This document shows, piece after piece, positions 1 to 8,396 of a DNA stretch of 64,000 nucleotides. Source of the DNA: Saccharopolyspora spinosa NRRL 18395 (GTDB lineage: Bacteria > Actinomycetota > Actinomycetes > Mycobacteriales > Pseudonocardiaceae); NCBI RefSeq assembly GCF_000194155.1, contig NZ_GL877879.1:627823-691822 (forward strand), in the 5' to 3' direction. Under the pieces are notes generated by a model that was not told the DNA's origin, did no database searches, and saw only the letters and a program-made list of their open reading frames with translations. The position numbers and the translations under genes were made by a program. Each line of letters starts with the position of its first letter. Position 1 is the stretch's first letter.

Positions 1-2
1 AG

Positions 3-1442
3 AAGCAATCGACTCCCCGCCCTCCCGCCGAGCCGATCGCGGCCGCAGGAGACGAGCGCCGATGGATCGCACTCGCGTTCATCGCCGTGGCACAACTGAT
101 GATCGCGCTCGATGCCACCGTCATCAACATCGCGCTGCCATCCGCGCAGGCCGACCTCGGTTTCTCCGACGCGCACCGGCAGTGGGTGATCACCGCCTAC
201 ACGCTGGCGTTCGGCGGCTTGCTGCTGCTCGGCGGCCGCCTCGCCGACAGCCTCGGGCGGGCCCGCGCGTTCCCCATCGGGCTCCTCGGATTCGCCGCTG
301 CATCGGTGCTCGGCGCCGCCGCGACCAACCTCGAAACGCTGGTTGCGGCTCGCGGTCTGCAAGGTGCTTTCGCCGCGCTCCTGGCCCCGACGGTGTTGTC
401 CCTGGTCGCCACCACCTTCGCGGAACCACGCGAACGGGCCAAGGCGTTCGCGATCTTCGGTGCGATCGCGGGCAGCGGCGGCGCCGTGGGGCTCGTCCTG
501 GGCGGCGTTCTGGCCGAAAACCTCACGTGGCGGGCATGCCTGTATGTCAACGTGCCGATCGCGCTGGTCGCCGCCGCCGGTGCCCGGTACGTGCTTGGCC
601 GCTCTGGGCCGGCTCGCCGGATGCGGCTGGATCTTCCGGGCGCGCTGCTCGCGATCGGCGGCATGACCTCGATCGTCTTCGGGTGCGCGCAAGGTCCCTC
701 GGGCATCGTGCTCGTCGGCGCCGGAACCGTGCTCCTCGCGGTATTCGCGGCTTGGGAAGCGCGCACGCCCGTGCCGTTGCTGCCGCTGCGAATCCTCCGC
801 AGCCGCAACCGGGTCGGCGCTTGCTTGGCCGTCGCCTTCGGGGTCGCCGGAATGCTCGGCGTGTTCCTGTTCTTGACCTACTACCTACAAGAGGTGCGCG
901 GCTACCCGCCGGTCCAGGCCGGACTCGCGTTCCTGCCGCTGTCGGCCGCAGTGCTCGCTAGTTCGCAACTGCTCGCCGCCCGGCTTCAGCCCTACCTGCC
1001 GCCTCGGGTCCTGATCGCCTCCGGCCTGCTGGTCGCCGCCGCGGCGCTCGGTCTGCTGACGGGGCTGAGCGCGACGGGTACCTACGCCGCTGACGTGCTG
1101 CCCGTCGAAATCCTGCTGGGGCTCGGAATGGGATGCGTGTTCCCGCCCGCGATGAGCGTGGCAACCCACCAGGTCGATCCGCGTGACGCCGGCGTCGCCG
1201 CCGCCGTCGTCAACACGGCTCAGCAGGTCGGCGGGTCGATCGGGGTGGCGGTCCTCAATGCGGCCGCTGCAGGTGCCACCGCGGGCTCGGTCGCCGCCGG
1301 GGCTTCCCGCGCCGACGCGCTCGTCTCCGGATACACCGCAGCCGCGTTCTGGGCGGCGCTGGCCCTCGCAGCCGGCGCGCTGATCAGCGCGGTGCTCATC
1401 AACGCCAAAGCACCCGAGCAACGAGGGAGAGGATCGAAATGA
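3..1442 (+). CDS. MFS drug exporter, DHA2/EmrB-like (5' end outside window)
   Basis: This is a multi-pass proton-driven efflux permease of the 14-TM drug:H+ antiporter type. The frame is open to the window edge. The peptide before the internal GTG at 87 (WIALAFIAVAQLMIALDAT) already forms the first membrane helix, with the D-A-T-x-x-N-x-A-L-P signature of DHA2 exporters, so the true start lies upstream of base 1. The conserved GRLADSLGR loop and several long Ala/Leu/Val helices follow. The stop overlaps the next start by 4 bp (ATGA), so it is translationally coupled to the NmrA-like gene. The substrate cannot be read from the sequence. Confidence 0.88.
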   Translation, partial: KQSTPRPPAEPIAAAGDERRWIALAFIAVAQLMIALDATVINIALPSAQADLGFSDAHRQWVITAYTLAFGGLLLLGGRLADSLGRARAFPIGLLGFAAASVLGAAATNLETLVAARGLQGAFAALLAPTVLSLVATTFAEPRERAKAFAIFGAIAGSGGAVGLVLGGVLAENLTWRACLYVNVPIALVAAAGARYVLGRSGPARRMRLDLPGALLAIGGMTSIVFGCAQGPSGIVLVGAGTVLLAVFAAWEARTPVPLLPLRILRSRNRVGACLAVAFGVAGMLGVFLFLTYYLQEVRGYPPVQAGLAFLPLSAAVLASSQLLAARLQPYLPPRVLIASGLLVAAAALGLLTGLSATGTYAADVLPVEILLGLGMGCVFPPAMSVATHQVDPRDAGVAAAVVNTAQQVGGSIGVAVLNAAAAGATAGSVAAGASRADALVSGYTAAAFWAALALAAGALISAVLINAKAPEQRGRGSK

Positions 1443-2290
1443 TCTTGGTAATGGGCGCGACCGGCAACGTCGGCGCGGAGGTGGCCGGAATGCTGGCGGC
1501 TTCTGGGCACCCGGTGCGCGCGATGACCCGCCGGCCCCGCGATGCGCACCTGCCCGCGGGCGTCGAGGTCGTCTACGGCGACACCGCTGACCCCGGCAGC
1601 CTCGACGAAGCCTTCCGGGGTGCGGACCGTGCTTTCCTGATGACCGCCCAGCAAATCGGCAGCGCACCGCGCCCGACGCACGACATCAACCTCGCCGAAG
1701 CCGCCCGCCGCGCCGGCGTCGCGCGCATCGTGAAGCTGTCGGTCTACGGCGCACGCAGCGGAGACAATGCGATCTCCCGCTGGCACACCGAGGCCGAAGA
1801 TGCGGTGATCGGCACCGGGATCGACTGCACGATCCTGCGGCCGGGGCGCTTCATGTCCAACGCGCTGCACTGGGCATCCATGATCCGGCACGGCAACGAG
1901 GTGCGCATACCGTTCGCCACCAGGCCATCGGCGGCGATCGACCCCGCTGATATCGCCTCGATAGCCGTTGCCGCGCTGACCACCAACGCGCACCGAAACG
2001 CCGCGTACCAGCTCTCCGGGCCGCAGGTGCTCACACCGGTCGAAGAACTTGACATTCTCGGCGAAGCGCTCGGCCGCCGGCTCCGGTTGATCGAGCCCTC
2101 CACCGAGGAGGCGAAGGCGGGCCTGCTCGCCTCCGGAATGCCACCGGCCGTCGTCGACGAGGTCATCGAGCGCACCATCGAAACCGACGACGGAGCCCAG
2201 GTCCTGCCTGCCATGCCGGAACTTCTCGGTCGGCACCCGAACACCTTCGCGCACTGGGCACGCGCCCACGTCAGCGCTTTCACCAACTGA
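1439..2290 (+). CDS. NmrA-family NAD(P)-binding protein
   Basis: 283 aa atypical short-chain dehydrogenase. The N-terminus carries the dinucleotide-binding motif GATGNVG at about residues 6-12. The body has the NmrA/HSCARG pattern of DTADPGSLDEAF followed by KLSVYGA and an ILRPGRFMSN segment. The catalytic YxxxK of classical SDRs is not evident, so it may be an NADP(H) sensor or an NADPH-dependent reductase. It is coupled to the upstream exporter by an ATGA overlap and followed 24 bp later by an NTF2-like gene. The three look like one transcript. Confidence 0.85.
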   Translation: MILVMGATGNVGAEVAGMLAASGHPVRAMTRRPRDAHLPAGVEVVYGDTADPGSLDEAFRGADRAFLMTAQQIGSAPRPTHDINLAEAARRAGVARIVKLSVYGARSGDNAISRWHTEAEDAVIGTGIDCTILRPGRFMSNALHWASMIRHGNEVRIPFATRPSAAIDPADIASIAVAALTTNAHRNAAYQLSGPQVLTPVEELDILGEALGRRLRLIEPSTEEAKAGLLASGMPPAVVDEVIERTIETDDGAQVLPAMPELLGRHPNTFAHWARAHVSAFTN

Positions 2291-2314
2291 GGAACGAATC
2301 ACGAGGAGGAAGAA

Positions 2315-2707
2315 ATGTCCACTGAGGATCAGATTCGCCAGCTCGAACAGCGTTGGGTCGACGCGGAGCAGCGCGGGGACGCGGACGCCCTGGCCGAGTT
2401 GGCCACCGATGACTTCGTGCTGGTCGGCCCGCTGGGATTCATGTTGAACAAGCAGCAGTGGATGGAGCGCTACCGCACCGGCGACCTCGTCACGAAGTCG
2501 CTCGACTGGCACGACGCCGAGGTTCGGGACTACGGGGACTGCGCGGTCGTCGTCGGCGTGCACACCCAGAAGGCGGCATACCGGGGCAACGCCACCGACG
2601 GTGAGTTCCGCTCCACCCACATCGCGATCCGCCGCGACGGCCGGTGGCTGCTGGCCGGAATCCAGCTGAGTCCGATCGGGGCGCCGCCGGCGTTCGCCAG
2701 GCGGTAG
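2315..2707 (+). CDS. SnoaL/NTF2-like nuclear transport factor 2 fold protein
   Basis: 130 aa, the usual length for a single cone-shaped NTF2-like domain (DUF4440 type). It opens with a helix (IRQLEQRWVDAEQRGDADALAELATDDF), then FVLVGPLGF and the alternating strands ending WLLAGIQLSPIG. It has a strong AGGAGGA ribosome site 6 bp before ATG. Such proteins act as small isomerases, dehydratases or detoxifying domains; the substrate is unknown. It is the last gene of the three-gene operon and ends just before a perfect hairpin. Confidence 0.85.
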   Translation: MSTEDQIRQLEQRWVDAEQRGDADALAELATDDFVLVGPLGFMLNKQQWMERYRTGDLVTKSLDWHDAEVRDYGDCAVVVGVHTQKAAYRGNATDGEFRSTHIAIRRDGRWLLAGIQLSPIGAPPAFARR

Positions 2708-2717
2708 CGGCGGGTGG

Positions 2718-2746
2718 GAGGAACCCCGTGCCGGGCGGGGTTCCTC
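2718..2746. terminator. Bidirectional hairpin terminator
   Basis: Perfect 11-bp inverted repeat (GAGGAACCCCG / CGGGGTTCCTC) with a 7-nt loop, placed 10 bp after the NTF2-like stop and 5 bp before the stop of the convergent pseudogene. It fits a shared terminator. Confidence 0.85.
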
Positions 2747-2750
2747 GTCG

Positions 2751-3475
2751 TCACAGCTTCCTGAAGTGCTCGATGAGCCGGGAGTAGTTGGCGTTGGCGC
2801 GGCCCGCCTCGATCGCCCTGGAGACCACGGCGACGGTGTAGCCCGGGAGTTCGTCGTCGATGCCCCGCGCCCGGCTCTCGCTGACTAGGTCCTCAGCCGA
2901 CGACAGGTGGTGTTGCAGCGCCCCGAATTCCACCGGGTACTCGCCGCGATCGACCTCGTCGGGCCGGGACACCGGCATCGGCCGAGATCAGTCCGCCCCG
3001 GCCGCCGATGAGTTCGAGCGTCGCACGGTAGCGGTCGTGGGCCGACTCGGCGCCGCCGAAGAACACCACGTCGTCCGGGTGCCCGATTACCTGAGCGATC
3101 GTCATGATCTGCCCGTGCAGGTACTCCGCGCCCGCTGAGGTGGGCCATTCCGCGACCGCTCGGGCCTCGGCCGAGGTGCCATCCGTCAGGTTGACCACGG
3201 TGTGGCCGGCGAGCGCGTCGCCCGCCGATTCCAGGAGTTCGCGCGCGGTGCTGCTGCCCTACACCGTGACGACGACGAGCGGGCTGGCCGCGACGGCGTC
3301 ATGAACGGTCGCGGCCCGCTGCGCCCCTTGGCGACCAGGTCGTCCGCCTTCCCGCTCGTGCGGTTCCACACCGCGGTCAGTGTCCGGCGGCCAGGAACGC
3401 GCTCGCGAGCGCGAAGCCCATCTCGCCCAAACCGATCACGGTCACCGCCGGTCGGCTATCGATGTTGCTGGTCAT
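2751..3475 (-). pseudogene. Imine-reductase-like 6PGDH-family oxidoreductase, frameshifted and internally deleted
   Basis: From an ATG at 3475 the peptide begins MTSNIDSRPAVTVIGLGEMG, a Rossmann GxGxxG motif of NADPH-dependent imine reductases and beta-hydroxyacid dehydrogenases. The frame then shifts repeatedly: VWNRTSGKADDLVAKG, then VVNLTDGTSAEARAVAEW through HGQIMTIAQVIGHPDDVVFFGG, then a third frame with EYPVEFGALQHHLSSAEDL to the stop. At least three frameshifts occur, and about 40-60 residues of the central helical region are missing compared with the 290-300 aa family. It is non-functional as written. A degraded TetR gene lies upstream on the same strand, a common regulator-target arrangement. 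Confidence 0.8.
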
Positions 3476-3553
3476 GGCTCATGCCCTCGCTCGCCCCAAG
3501 ATGATCGAGAGCACGCTAGGGACTTCGAGCGAACGCGAGGTCAAGACCCCTGT

Positions 3554-3850
3554 TCAGCCCGGTGGCGTCAGGCCCAGGGACTTGATCAGGTCGTGGATCT
3601 CGGCCCGGTAGAGCTTGACCGGTTCCCTGGTCTGGGGGCCCAGGCGGCCGTAGGTTTCCAGCGAAACCGGCCCGTGCATGCGACGCCAGACGCGCCGGCC
3701 GCCGTCGCGGGCTCACTGCGGCAGTTCGGGGAACGACTCGCGGACCTCGTAGGCCAGGCGCGCTTCGAAGTCCGACCAGTCGTGGTCGCCGTCGGCCTGG
3801 CGGGTGCCCGCCTGCGGCCAGGCAGCGGCCACCAGGCCGGTGCGGCCAGC
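3554..3850 (-). pseudogene. TetR-family regulator, C-terminal (WHG-type) remnant
   Basis: The minus strand near the stop reads WRRMHGPVSLETYGR followed by REPVKLYRAEIHDLIKSLGL, matching the end of TetR/AcrR ligand-binding domains of the WHG group. A preceding piece (HDWSDFEARLAYEVRESFPEL) is in another frame. The helix-turn-helix N-terminus is gone; transposase sequence abuts the 5' side. Presumably this once regulated the adjacent imine-reductase-like gene. Confidence 0.6.
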
Positions 3851-3924
3851 GCAAGCCCGGTGCCCGGCCTCGGCGGCGAGCCCGCCGCCGGGCGGTGCCT
3901 GGTAGCCGGGGACTGGGGCGCCAT

Positions 3925-4110
3925 AGATCCGCAACCCCACAATCCGGCGCACCACGTGCACGGGCGTGCGCGTCGGGCTGTGATGCGGTCGTGAGCTGCG
4001 ATCGGCCATCCCCGCCGCACCCTTCGGCCCGGTAGCGCGCAGCCCATTTCCCGGCGGTCTTGGAACGAGACCATGAACATCCGGGCCGCCGAGCGGGCGG
4101 GCTCCTGGTC
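3925..4110 (-). pseudogene. IS481-family transposase N-terminal fragment
   Basis: In two frames the minus strand gives KTAGKWAARYRAEG then MADRSSRPHHSPTRTP and VVRRIVGLR. This is the characteristic helix-turn-helix and linker of IS481 transposases. The DDE catalytic domain is absent. The insertion likely removed the front of the TetR gene. Confidence 0.7.
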
Positions 4111-4308
4111 GTGAACGTGGTTACTCGACATCTCCACTCCACAACCGGAGGCCGTCCCCACGCTGTCATTCACGACCGCGTGTCACGCGATCAAACCCAG
4201 GACGACCTCCCCGGACACCACAGCTAGGCGCCTGGCGCCGCTGCTGGTTCTCAGGCCGCGCCACCCCGTCGGGGTTCTTGACGAGGCCAGTCCCCGGCCT
4301 GGTGAATT
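4111..4308. other. Gene-free stretch between IS481 scar and orphan gene
   Basis: No frame here resembles a protein. With the following repeat copy and the leader of the next gene it forms a non-coding stretch of about 380 bp. I see only short GC-rich imperfect inverted repeats. Confidence 0.5.
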
Positions 4309-4395
4309 GGCATTCATGAGTCGGGGATCCCGGAGGCCAGGCCGTCCGAGGTTCCGCTACCCGCACCGCCACGCAAAATGAGTTCGGAAACAGGC
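4309..4395 (+). repeat. Dispersed ~88-bp repeat, copy 1
   Basis: This stretch matches the reverse complement of 10018-10105 with roughly 80-85% identity by eye and small indels. Shared blocks include CATGAGTCGGGGATCCCGGA, GAGGTTCCGC and ACCCGCACCGC. In copy 2 the matching strand would encode HESGIPESKRRLRFRDPHR. Copy 1 has that frame broken, so it may be two decayed copies of a coding end or a mobile repeat. Confidence 0.7.
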
Positions 4396-4490
4396 TCTGC
4401 GGCGCCTCCAATCACTCACGGGTGATCACGTGCGGAACCTGGCCGTCGGGCCTTGTGCCCTCACCCGGGCTGGGGCCGTAGGCTTCGGGT

Positions 4491-6263
4491 ATGGAGCGCG
4501 ACCCGGTCAACAGCCTGCTGCCCGAACTGGCCGAGTGGGCTGAGAATCAGGAACAACCGGTGCACGGGAACAGCCACGACGCCGAGATCTTGCTCCGGCT
4601 GCTGTACGAGCACGCGGGGCTGGCCGATCTCGCGGAGCTGCGACCGGCGGATCTCGACGAACTGCTGCTGGAGCTGTTCCCCGTCCAGGTCGCCGTCGAG
4701 CCGGGCGAGGACCTGGCCGAGGTGATCGCGACCCTCCACGACCTGCTGAGCTTCGCTGGGGATACGGGCCGGATGACTGCGGAGCAGCTCGACGGTCTGC
4801 GGCGGAAGGTCGACGAGATCGCGCCGCGGTTCGCCGAGACCGCGATGGACCCGGAGAACTGGGGAGGTGCCCGTGTCCTCGAACAGGCCCTCATGGCCGA
4901 GGGCGTCGACCCGACCGACGAGGCTGCGGTGGCCCGCTGGGTCGGCGAGGCCGCCGAATCCCTCGGCGAAGCGCAGCCCTACGACCTCCGGGAAGAGCTC
5001 GGGCTGCCCGACCGGCTGCCGCCACTGCGGTTGCCGTCGGACGAAGAGCTCGCCGCCGCGGCGCGGCAAAGCCCGTTGCTCGACCGCGCCCGGCGACTGG
5101 CGTTGCGCACGGTCGCCTGCCCGATCAAGGCCGGTGAGCTGAGGGTCGGCGACACCGTCGACGTCGCCGAGGAACTCGGCTTCCCGGTTCCGGACGCGGT
5201 GGAAGGGATGGCGGACATCCCGGAGCTGGCGAAGCTGTGGGAATGGGCGGCCGAGCTGGAATTCATCGGCCCCGGAACGGAAGTGGTCGAGTTCGGCCCG
5301 ACCTTCGAAGACTGGCCGGACGGCGACGACGAAGCGGTGCTGGACGTCTGGGCGGACGCGCTGGGGCTGCTGCTGGAGGAGATCTTCCAGGACGAGTGCT
5401 CCGAGCTCGATCTCGACGACGTCGCCTTCTACGCGATGGTGTCGTTGTTCCTGGCCCGCAGCGAAGGCGCGTCCGTGGCGGAGCTGCGGGACGTGATCCG
5501 CGAGATCGCCGTGGATGAATCCACTTCGGACGGCGCGTGGGGCTCCTGGGTCCAGCGGTGCGGCGATCCGGCGGAGCGGCTGCTCGCGACCCTGGTCGAC
5601 TTGGGTGCCGCGCAGGTCGATGAGGGCGTCGCGCGCCTCACCCCGCTCGGCCAGTACACCTTCGGGGGCGCGTTGACCGACGGCGGCGTCGAGGTTCCGC
5701 TGCTGCCGCCGGTCGAAGAGATGGGCGCCTTCGACCTGGTGGACTTCGCCAAGGGCGCGACCGACGAGGAGCTGGCCGCCGAGACCGAGGCCTGGTTCGC
5801 GGTCCGCGGACCCGTCGCCGCCACCGACGATCTGCTGACCGCCGCGGCTGAGGGCGAAGCGGAAGACCGGATGATCGCGGTCTCCATCGCCGCGCCGCTC
5901 GCCGAAACCGCGACGCAGCGGTGGCAGCAGGCGCTGGACGAACCGATGCTGCGGCCTTACGCGAAAGTGATGCTCCACCAACTGGATCCGTCCGGGGAGC
6001 TCGAATCGACGGTGACCGACGCGGCACGGTTGCTAACCGACATGCTCGCGGCCGCGCTCGACTCGGTTGACATCGACGAGCTGCCCGAGCTGCTCGCGGA
6101 AATGGTGCCCGCCGGGCAGGAGCCGACGATCTTCGAGGAGATGTGGCGCCTGGACCACCCGGCCGTCCGCGACGTCCTGATGCTGATCGGCGACCAGCAC
6201 CCGGACAAGAAGATCGCCAAGGCCGCCCGCAAGACGTCCTTCAAAATCCCCCCCGCCGAGTGA
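4491..6263 (+). CDS. Large acidic helical protein of unknown function
   Basis: 590 aa, very rich in Asp, Glu, Leu and Ala, with predicted helix throughout and no signal peptide or membrane segment. I do not recognise a catalytic motif. Local features are an N-terminal helical block (LLPELAEWAEN), a central winged-helix-like stretch around SDGAWGSWVQRCGDPAERLLATLVDLGAAQ, and a C-terminal DxxPDKKIAKAARKTSFK tail that is the only basic part. The C-terminal repeats resemble HEAT-like scaffolds, which is a guess. It is monocistronic, ending before a strong hairpin. Codon use is typical of the host and the length is fully open, so it is surely a gene. Confidence 0.85.
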   Translation: MERDPVNSLLPELAEWAENQEQPVHGNSHDAEILLRLLYEHAGLADLAELRPADLDELLLELFPVQVAVEPGEDLAEVIATLHDLLSFAGDTGRMTAEQLDGLRRKVDEIAPRFAETAMDPENWGGARVLEQALMAEGVDPTDEAAVARWVGEAAESLGEAQPYDLREELGLPDRLPPLRLPSDEELAAAARQSPLLDRARRLALRTVACPIKAGELRVGDTVDVAEELGFPVPDAVEGMADIPELAKLWEWAAELEFIGPGTEVVEFGPTFEDWPDGDDEAVLDVWADALGLLLEEIFQDECSELDLDDVAFYAMVSLFLARSEGASVAELRDVIREIAVDESTSDGAWGSWVQRCGDPAERLLATLVDLGAAQVDEGVARLTPLGQYTFGGALTDGGVEVPLLPPVEEMGAFDLVDFAKGATDEELAAETEAWFAVRGPVAATDDLLTAAAEGEAEDRMIAVSIAAPLAETATQRWQQALDEPMLRPYAKVMLHQLDPSGELESTVTDAARLLTDMLAAALDSVDIDELPELLAEMVPAGQEPTIFEEMWRLDHPAVRDVLMLIGDQHPDKKIAKAARKTSFKIPPAE

Positions 6264-6273
6264 TTTCCTCGAG

Positions 6274-6320
6274 GTGAGGGGCACCCTTGAGCGGCAGAGT
6301 CGCTCAAGGGTGCCCCTCAC
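6274..6320. terminator. Perfect 20-bp-stem terminator
   Basis: Perfect inverted repeat with 20-bp arms (6274-6293 and 6301-6320) and a 7-nt loop GCAGAGT, between two convergent genes. It should stop transcription from both sides. Confidence 0.9.
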
Positions 6321-6339
6321 GCGTCACCGGACCGGGTGG

Positions 6340-7002
6340 TCAGGCGGCGTCGAGGAGGATCTTGCGGAAGTCGTCCGGGGCGTCGGCCACGATGTTGTGC
6401 CCGATCGGCAGCGACCGGACGTGCCACGCCGGGTCCTCCCGCAGGCGCTCGTAAGTCGCGGTGAACGGGGTGTTCTCGAAGTTGGCGAGGTACACGTACT
6501 CGCGCCGCGGAACCCGGTCGAGCGCACCGGTGAGCCGGATCCCCTGCACCAGCGTGGCCAGCGGATGCGGCGTCGCCCGCGGGCTCAGCACCGGCAGCGG
6601 CGCCACCGAGAAGCCGTCGGCCTTCGACCCGTTCAGGTACCAGTCGTGCCAGACGCCGCCGGTCAGGGAGAACACCGAATCCCCGTCCTGGGGCACGAAA
6701 GCGTCGACGTAGACCAGTGACGCGATCCGCTCCGGAACCCGGTCCGCGACGCCGGTGATGACCATCCCGGCATAGCTGTGTCCGCAGAGGACGACATCGC
6801 GAAGGTCCTCTTCCGCCAGCAGGCGCACCACGTCGTCGATGTGCGTGTCCAGGTTGATCCCGCCGGTCGGTGCGTCCTGCGGGCCCAGCCCGGTCAACGT
6901 CACCGGGTACGCCGCGTGCCCCTCTTCGCGCAGCTCGGCCGCCAGCGGCTCGTACCACCACCCGCCGTGGCAGGCACCGGGAACCAGCACGTAGGTCGCC
7001 AT
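6340..7002 (-). CDS. Alpha/beta-fold hydrolase
   Basis: 220 aa hydrolase of the salicylate-esterase/methylesterase-like group. It begins with YVLVPGACHGGWWY (oxyanion region HGGWW), has the nucleophile elbow GHSYAG at about residue 95, an acidic residue in YVDAFVPQDG, and a C-terminal LPIGHNI that can supply the catalytic His. A good ribosome site (AAGGAGA) sits 7 bp before ATG. The natural substrate is unknown. The gene lies downstream of the MarR gene on the same strand, so it may be co-regulated with it. Confidence 0.9.
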   Translation of the reverse strand: MATYVLVPGACHGGWWYEPLAAELREEGHAAYPVTLTGLGPQDAPTGGINLDTHIDDVVRLLAEEDLRDVVLCGHSYAGMVITGVADRVPERIASLVYVDAFVPQDGDSVFSLTGGVWHDWYLNGSKADGFSVAPLPVLSPRATPHPLATLVQGIRLTGALDRVPRREYVYLANFENTPFTATYERLREDPAWHVRSLPIGHNIVADAPDDFRKILLDAA

Positions 7003-7193
7003 GTCCGTCTCCTTCGAGGCCGTCGTGACACCAACCGTAGGAGCCGTTTAGGACGGTATTTGTCCACAAGCGGATTCAGTTGTTTGGGACTGTTCGCCTC
7101 GATAGGCGGCGCAAACGGGCCGTTCGCTCCACAAGGCGGGTTCGCCGACCCGGGCTCGTGGATGCTAAAGCCGGTTCTCGCCGGAGCGAGCGC

Positions 7194-7682
7194 TCACGAC
7201 GACGTGCCGAACCATCCCGGTACGTCGAGGCGGAACGTCTCTCCGGGTGTCTTGGTGCGCAGGTCCGCCTCCAGCTCGCGGAGCCGCTTCGCGCCGAGGC
7301 CCTTCGCCCATTGCGGCCTGAGCTCCTCGAAGATCGCCGCCGAGCGGATGAGCACGTCGACGCCCCGGTCGGTGAGCCGGATCAGCTTCCGCCGGGCGTC
7401 GGCGGCGTCGTCGACCCGCTCGACGTACCCGAGGTTCGCCAGGCGGTCCACGGTCTTGCTCGCGGCCTGCTTGGAGATGCCGAGCCGACGGCCCAGCTCG
7501 CTGGCCGTCGCGCCGTCGCGTCCGATCGCTTGCATCGCGAACCCGTGCGCCGAGCGCACCTCGGGGTGCCCTTGCGCTGCCAGCTCGGCGTGCAGCTGGT
7601 CGATCAGCGAGCGGAATCCCGCGAACAGCAGCAGCGGCAGCTCGAATCCCTGCGCCTCAGGCATCGCCATACTCGACAACAT
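7194..7682 (-). CDS. MarR-family transcriptional regulator
   Basis: 162 aa. The winged helix-turn-helix is clear: DGATASELGRRLGISKQAASKTVDRL as recognition helix, then GYVERVDDAADARRKLIRLTDRG as the wing. Flanking helices fit the dimerisation domain. Start choice is uncertain: ATG codons at 7682, 7670 and 7664 are all possible and none has a good ribosome site. The first overlaps a strong inverted repeat, so 7670 or 7664, perhaps leaderless, is more likely. It is divergent from a broken carboxymuconolactone-decarboxylase gene. Confidence 0.9.
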   Translation of the reverse strand: MLSSMAMPEAQGFELPLLLFAGFRSLIDQLHAELAAQGHPEVRSAHGFAMQAIGRDGATASELGRRLGISKQAASKTVDRLANLGYVERVDDAADARRKLIRLTDRGVDVLIRSAAIFEELRPQWAKGLGAKRLRELEADLRTKTPGETFRLDVPGWFGTSS

Positions 7683-7711
7683 GGTTTACGTTTTCGTCAA
7701 CCACGTTGTCG
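7674..7711. promoter_or_regulatory. Probable MarR operator (17-bp inverted repeat)
   Basis: Arms 7674-7690 and 7695-7711 (CGACAACATGGTTTACG against CGTCAACCACGTTGTCG) match at 15 of 17 positions around a TTTT centre. It lies exactly between the MarR gene and the divergent gene, as expected for an autoregulatory MarR site. Binding is inferred. Confidence 0.65.
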
Positions 7712-7749
7712 ATTCTAGGCGCCGGAGGGCGCAACCTGGAACGCGGGAA

Positions 7750-8306
7750 CCTGACGTATTCATCGACCACACGGTGGAGACCGCGCCTGCGGAGTCGCGG
7801 CGAGCCATGTAAGCCACGGCCAAGCGCCTGGGCCGCCTGCCCGCCGCGATCGGGCGACTGGCCGAGTCGCCGCACATGCTCGACGGATTCCTCAAGCTCA
7901 GCGCCATGTTCGAGGCGTCCACGCTGGACGCGATGGCCCGCGAAGTCGTTATCCTCACGATCGCCACCCGCAACGAGTGCCACTTCTGCGTCGCGATGCA
8001 CACCGCGAGGCTGACCGAGATGGGCGCGAGCCCCGAGATCATCGCGGCACTGCGTGCCCGGCAACCGCTCGGCGACCCCGTCGGGAGGCGGTCGGGGTGT
8101 TCGCGCTCCAGGTGGTGGAGCGGGCCGGAGCAGTGGAAGCCGATGCGCTGCAAGCATTCCTGACGCACGGCTACACGACCCGGAACGCGCTCGAAGAGGT
8201 CCTCGGCATCGGCGCCTACACGATGTCCACCCTGGCCAACCGGCTCGTAGACGCGCCGCTGGACGAACAGCTGAAGCCATTCGCCTGGTCGGCCCCAGCG
8301 GTGACC
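7750..8306 (+). pseudogene. Carboxymuconolactone decarboxylase/AhpD-like, broken
   Basis: The frame reads DHTVETAPAESRRAM, hits TAA at 7810, continues as ATAKRLGRLPAAIGRLAESP and LSAMFEASTLDAMAREVV, and reaches the redox motif ECHFCVAMHTARLTEMG. The frame then shifts near 8080 and resumes as VFALQVVERAGAVEADALQAF, YTTRNALEEVLGIGAYTM and STLANRLVDAPLDEQLKPF. One nonsense codon and one frameshift inactivate it. The CxxC and distal His of AhpD-type enzymes are still present, so the decay is recent. It lies beyond the ECF41 sigma gene, a family commonly linked to such enzymes. Confidence 0.85.
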
Positions 8307-8396
8307 GCACGTCGGTGCACGCCACGACCTGACCGTCGCAGGTGCAGGCCACCTGCTCTAGGTGCGGCGTGCAGCTGGTCGATCGGCGGGCGGAGG

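Noticed and set aside
1220..2620. 466-codon open frame on the minus strand
   Set aside because: Complement of the NmrA-like and NTF2-like genes; no recognisable domain.
4461..5981. 506-codon open frame opposite the acidic orphan
   Set aside because: High GC third-position bias favours the plus-strand gene, and the antisense peptide is a typical shadow rich in Arg, Gly and His.
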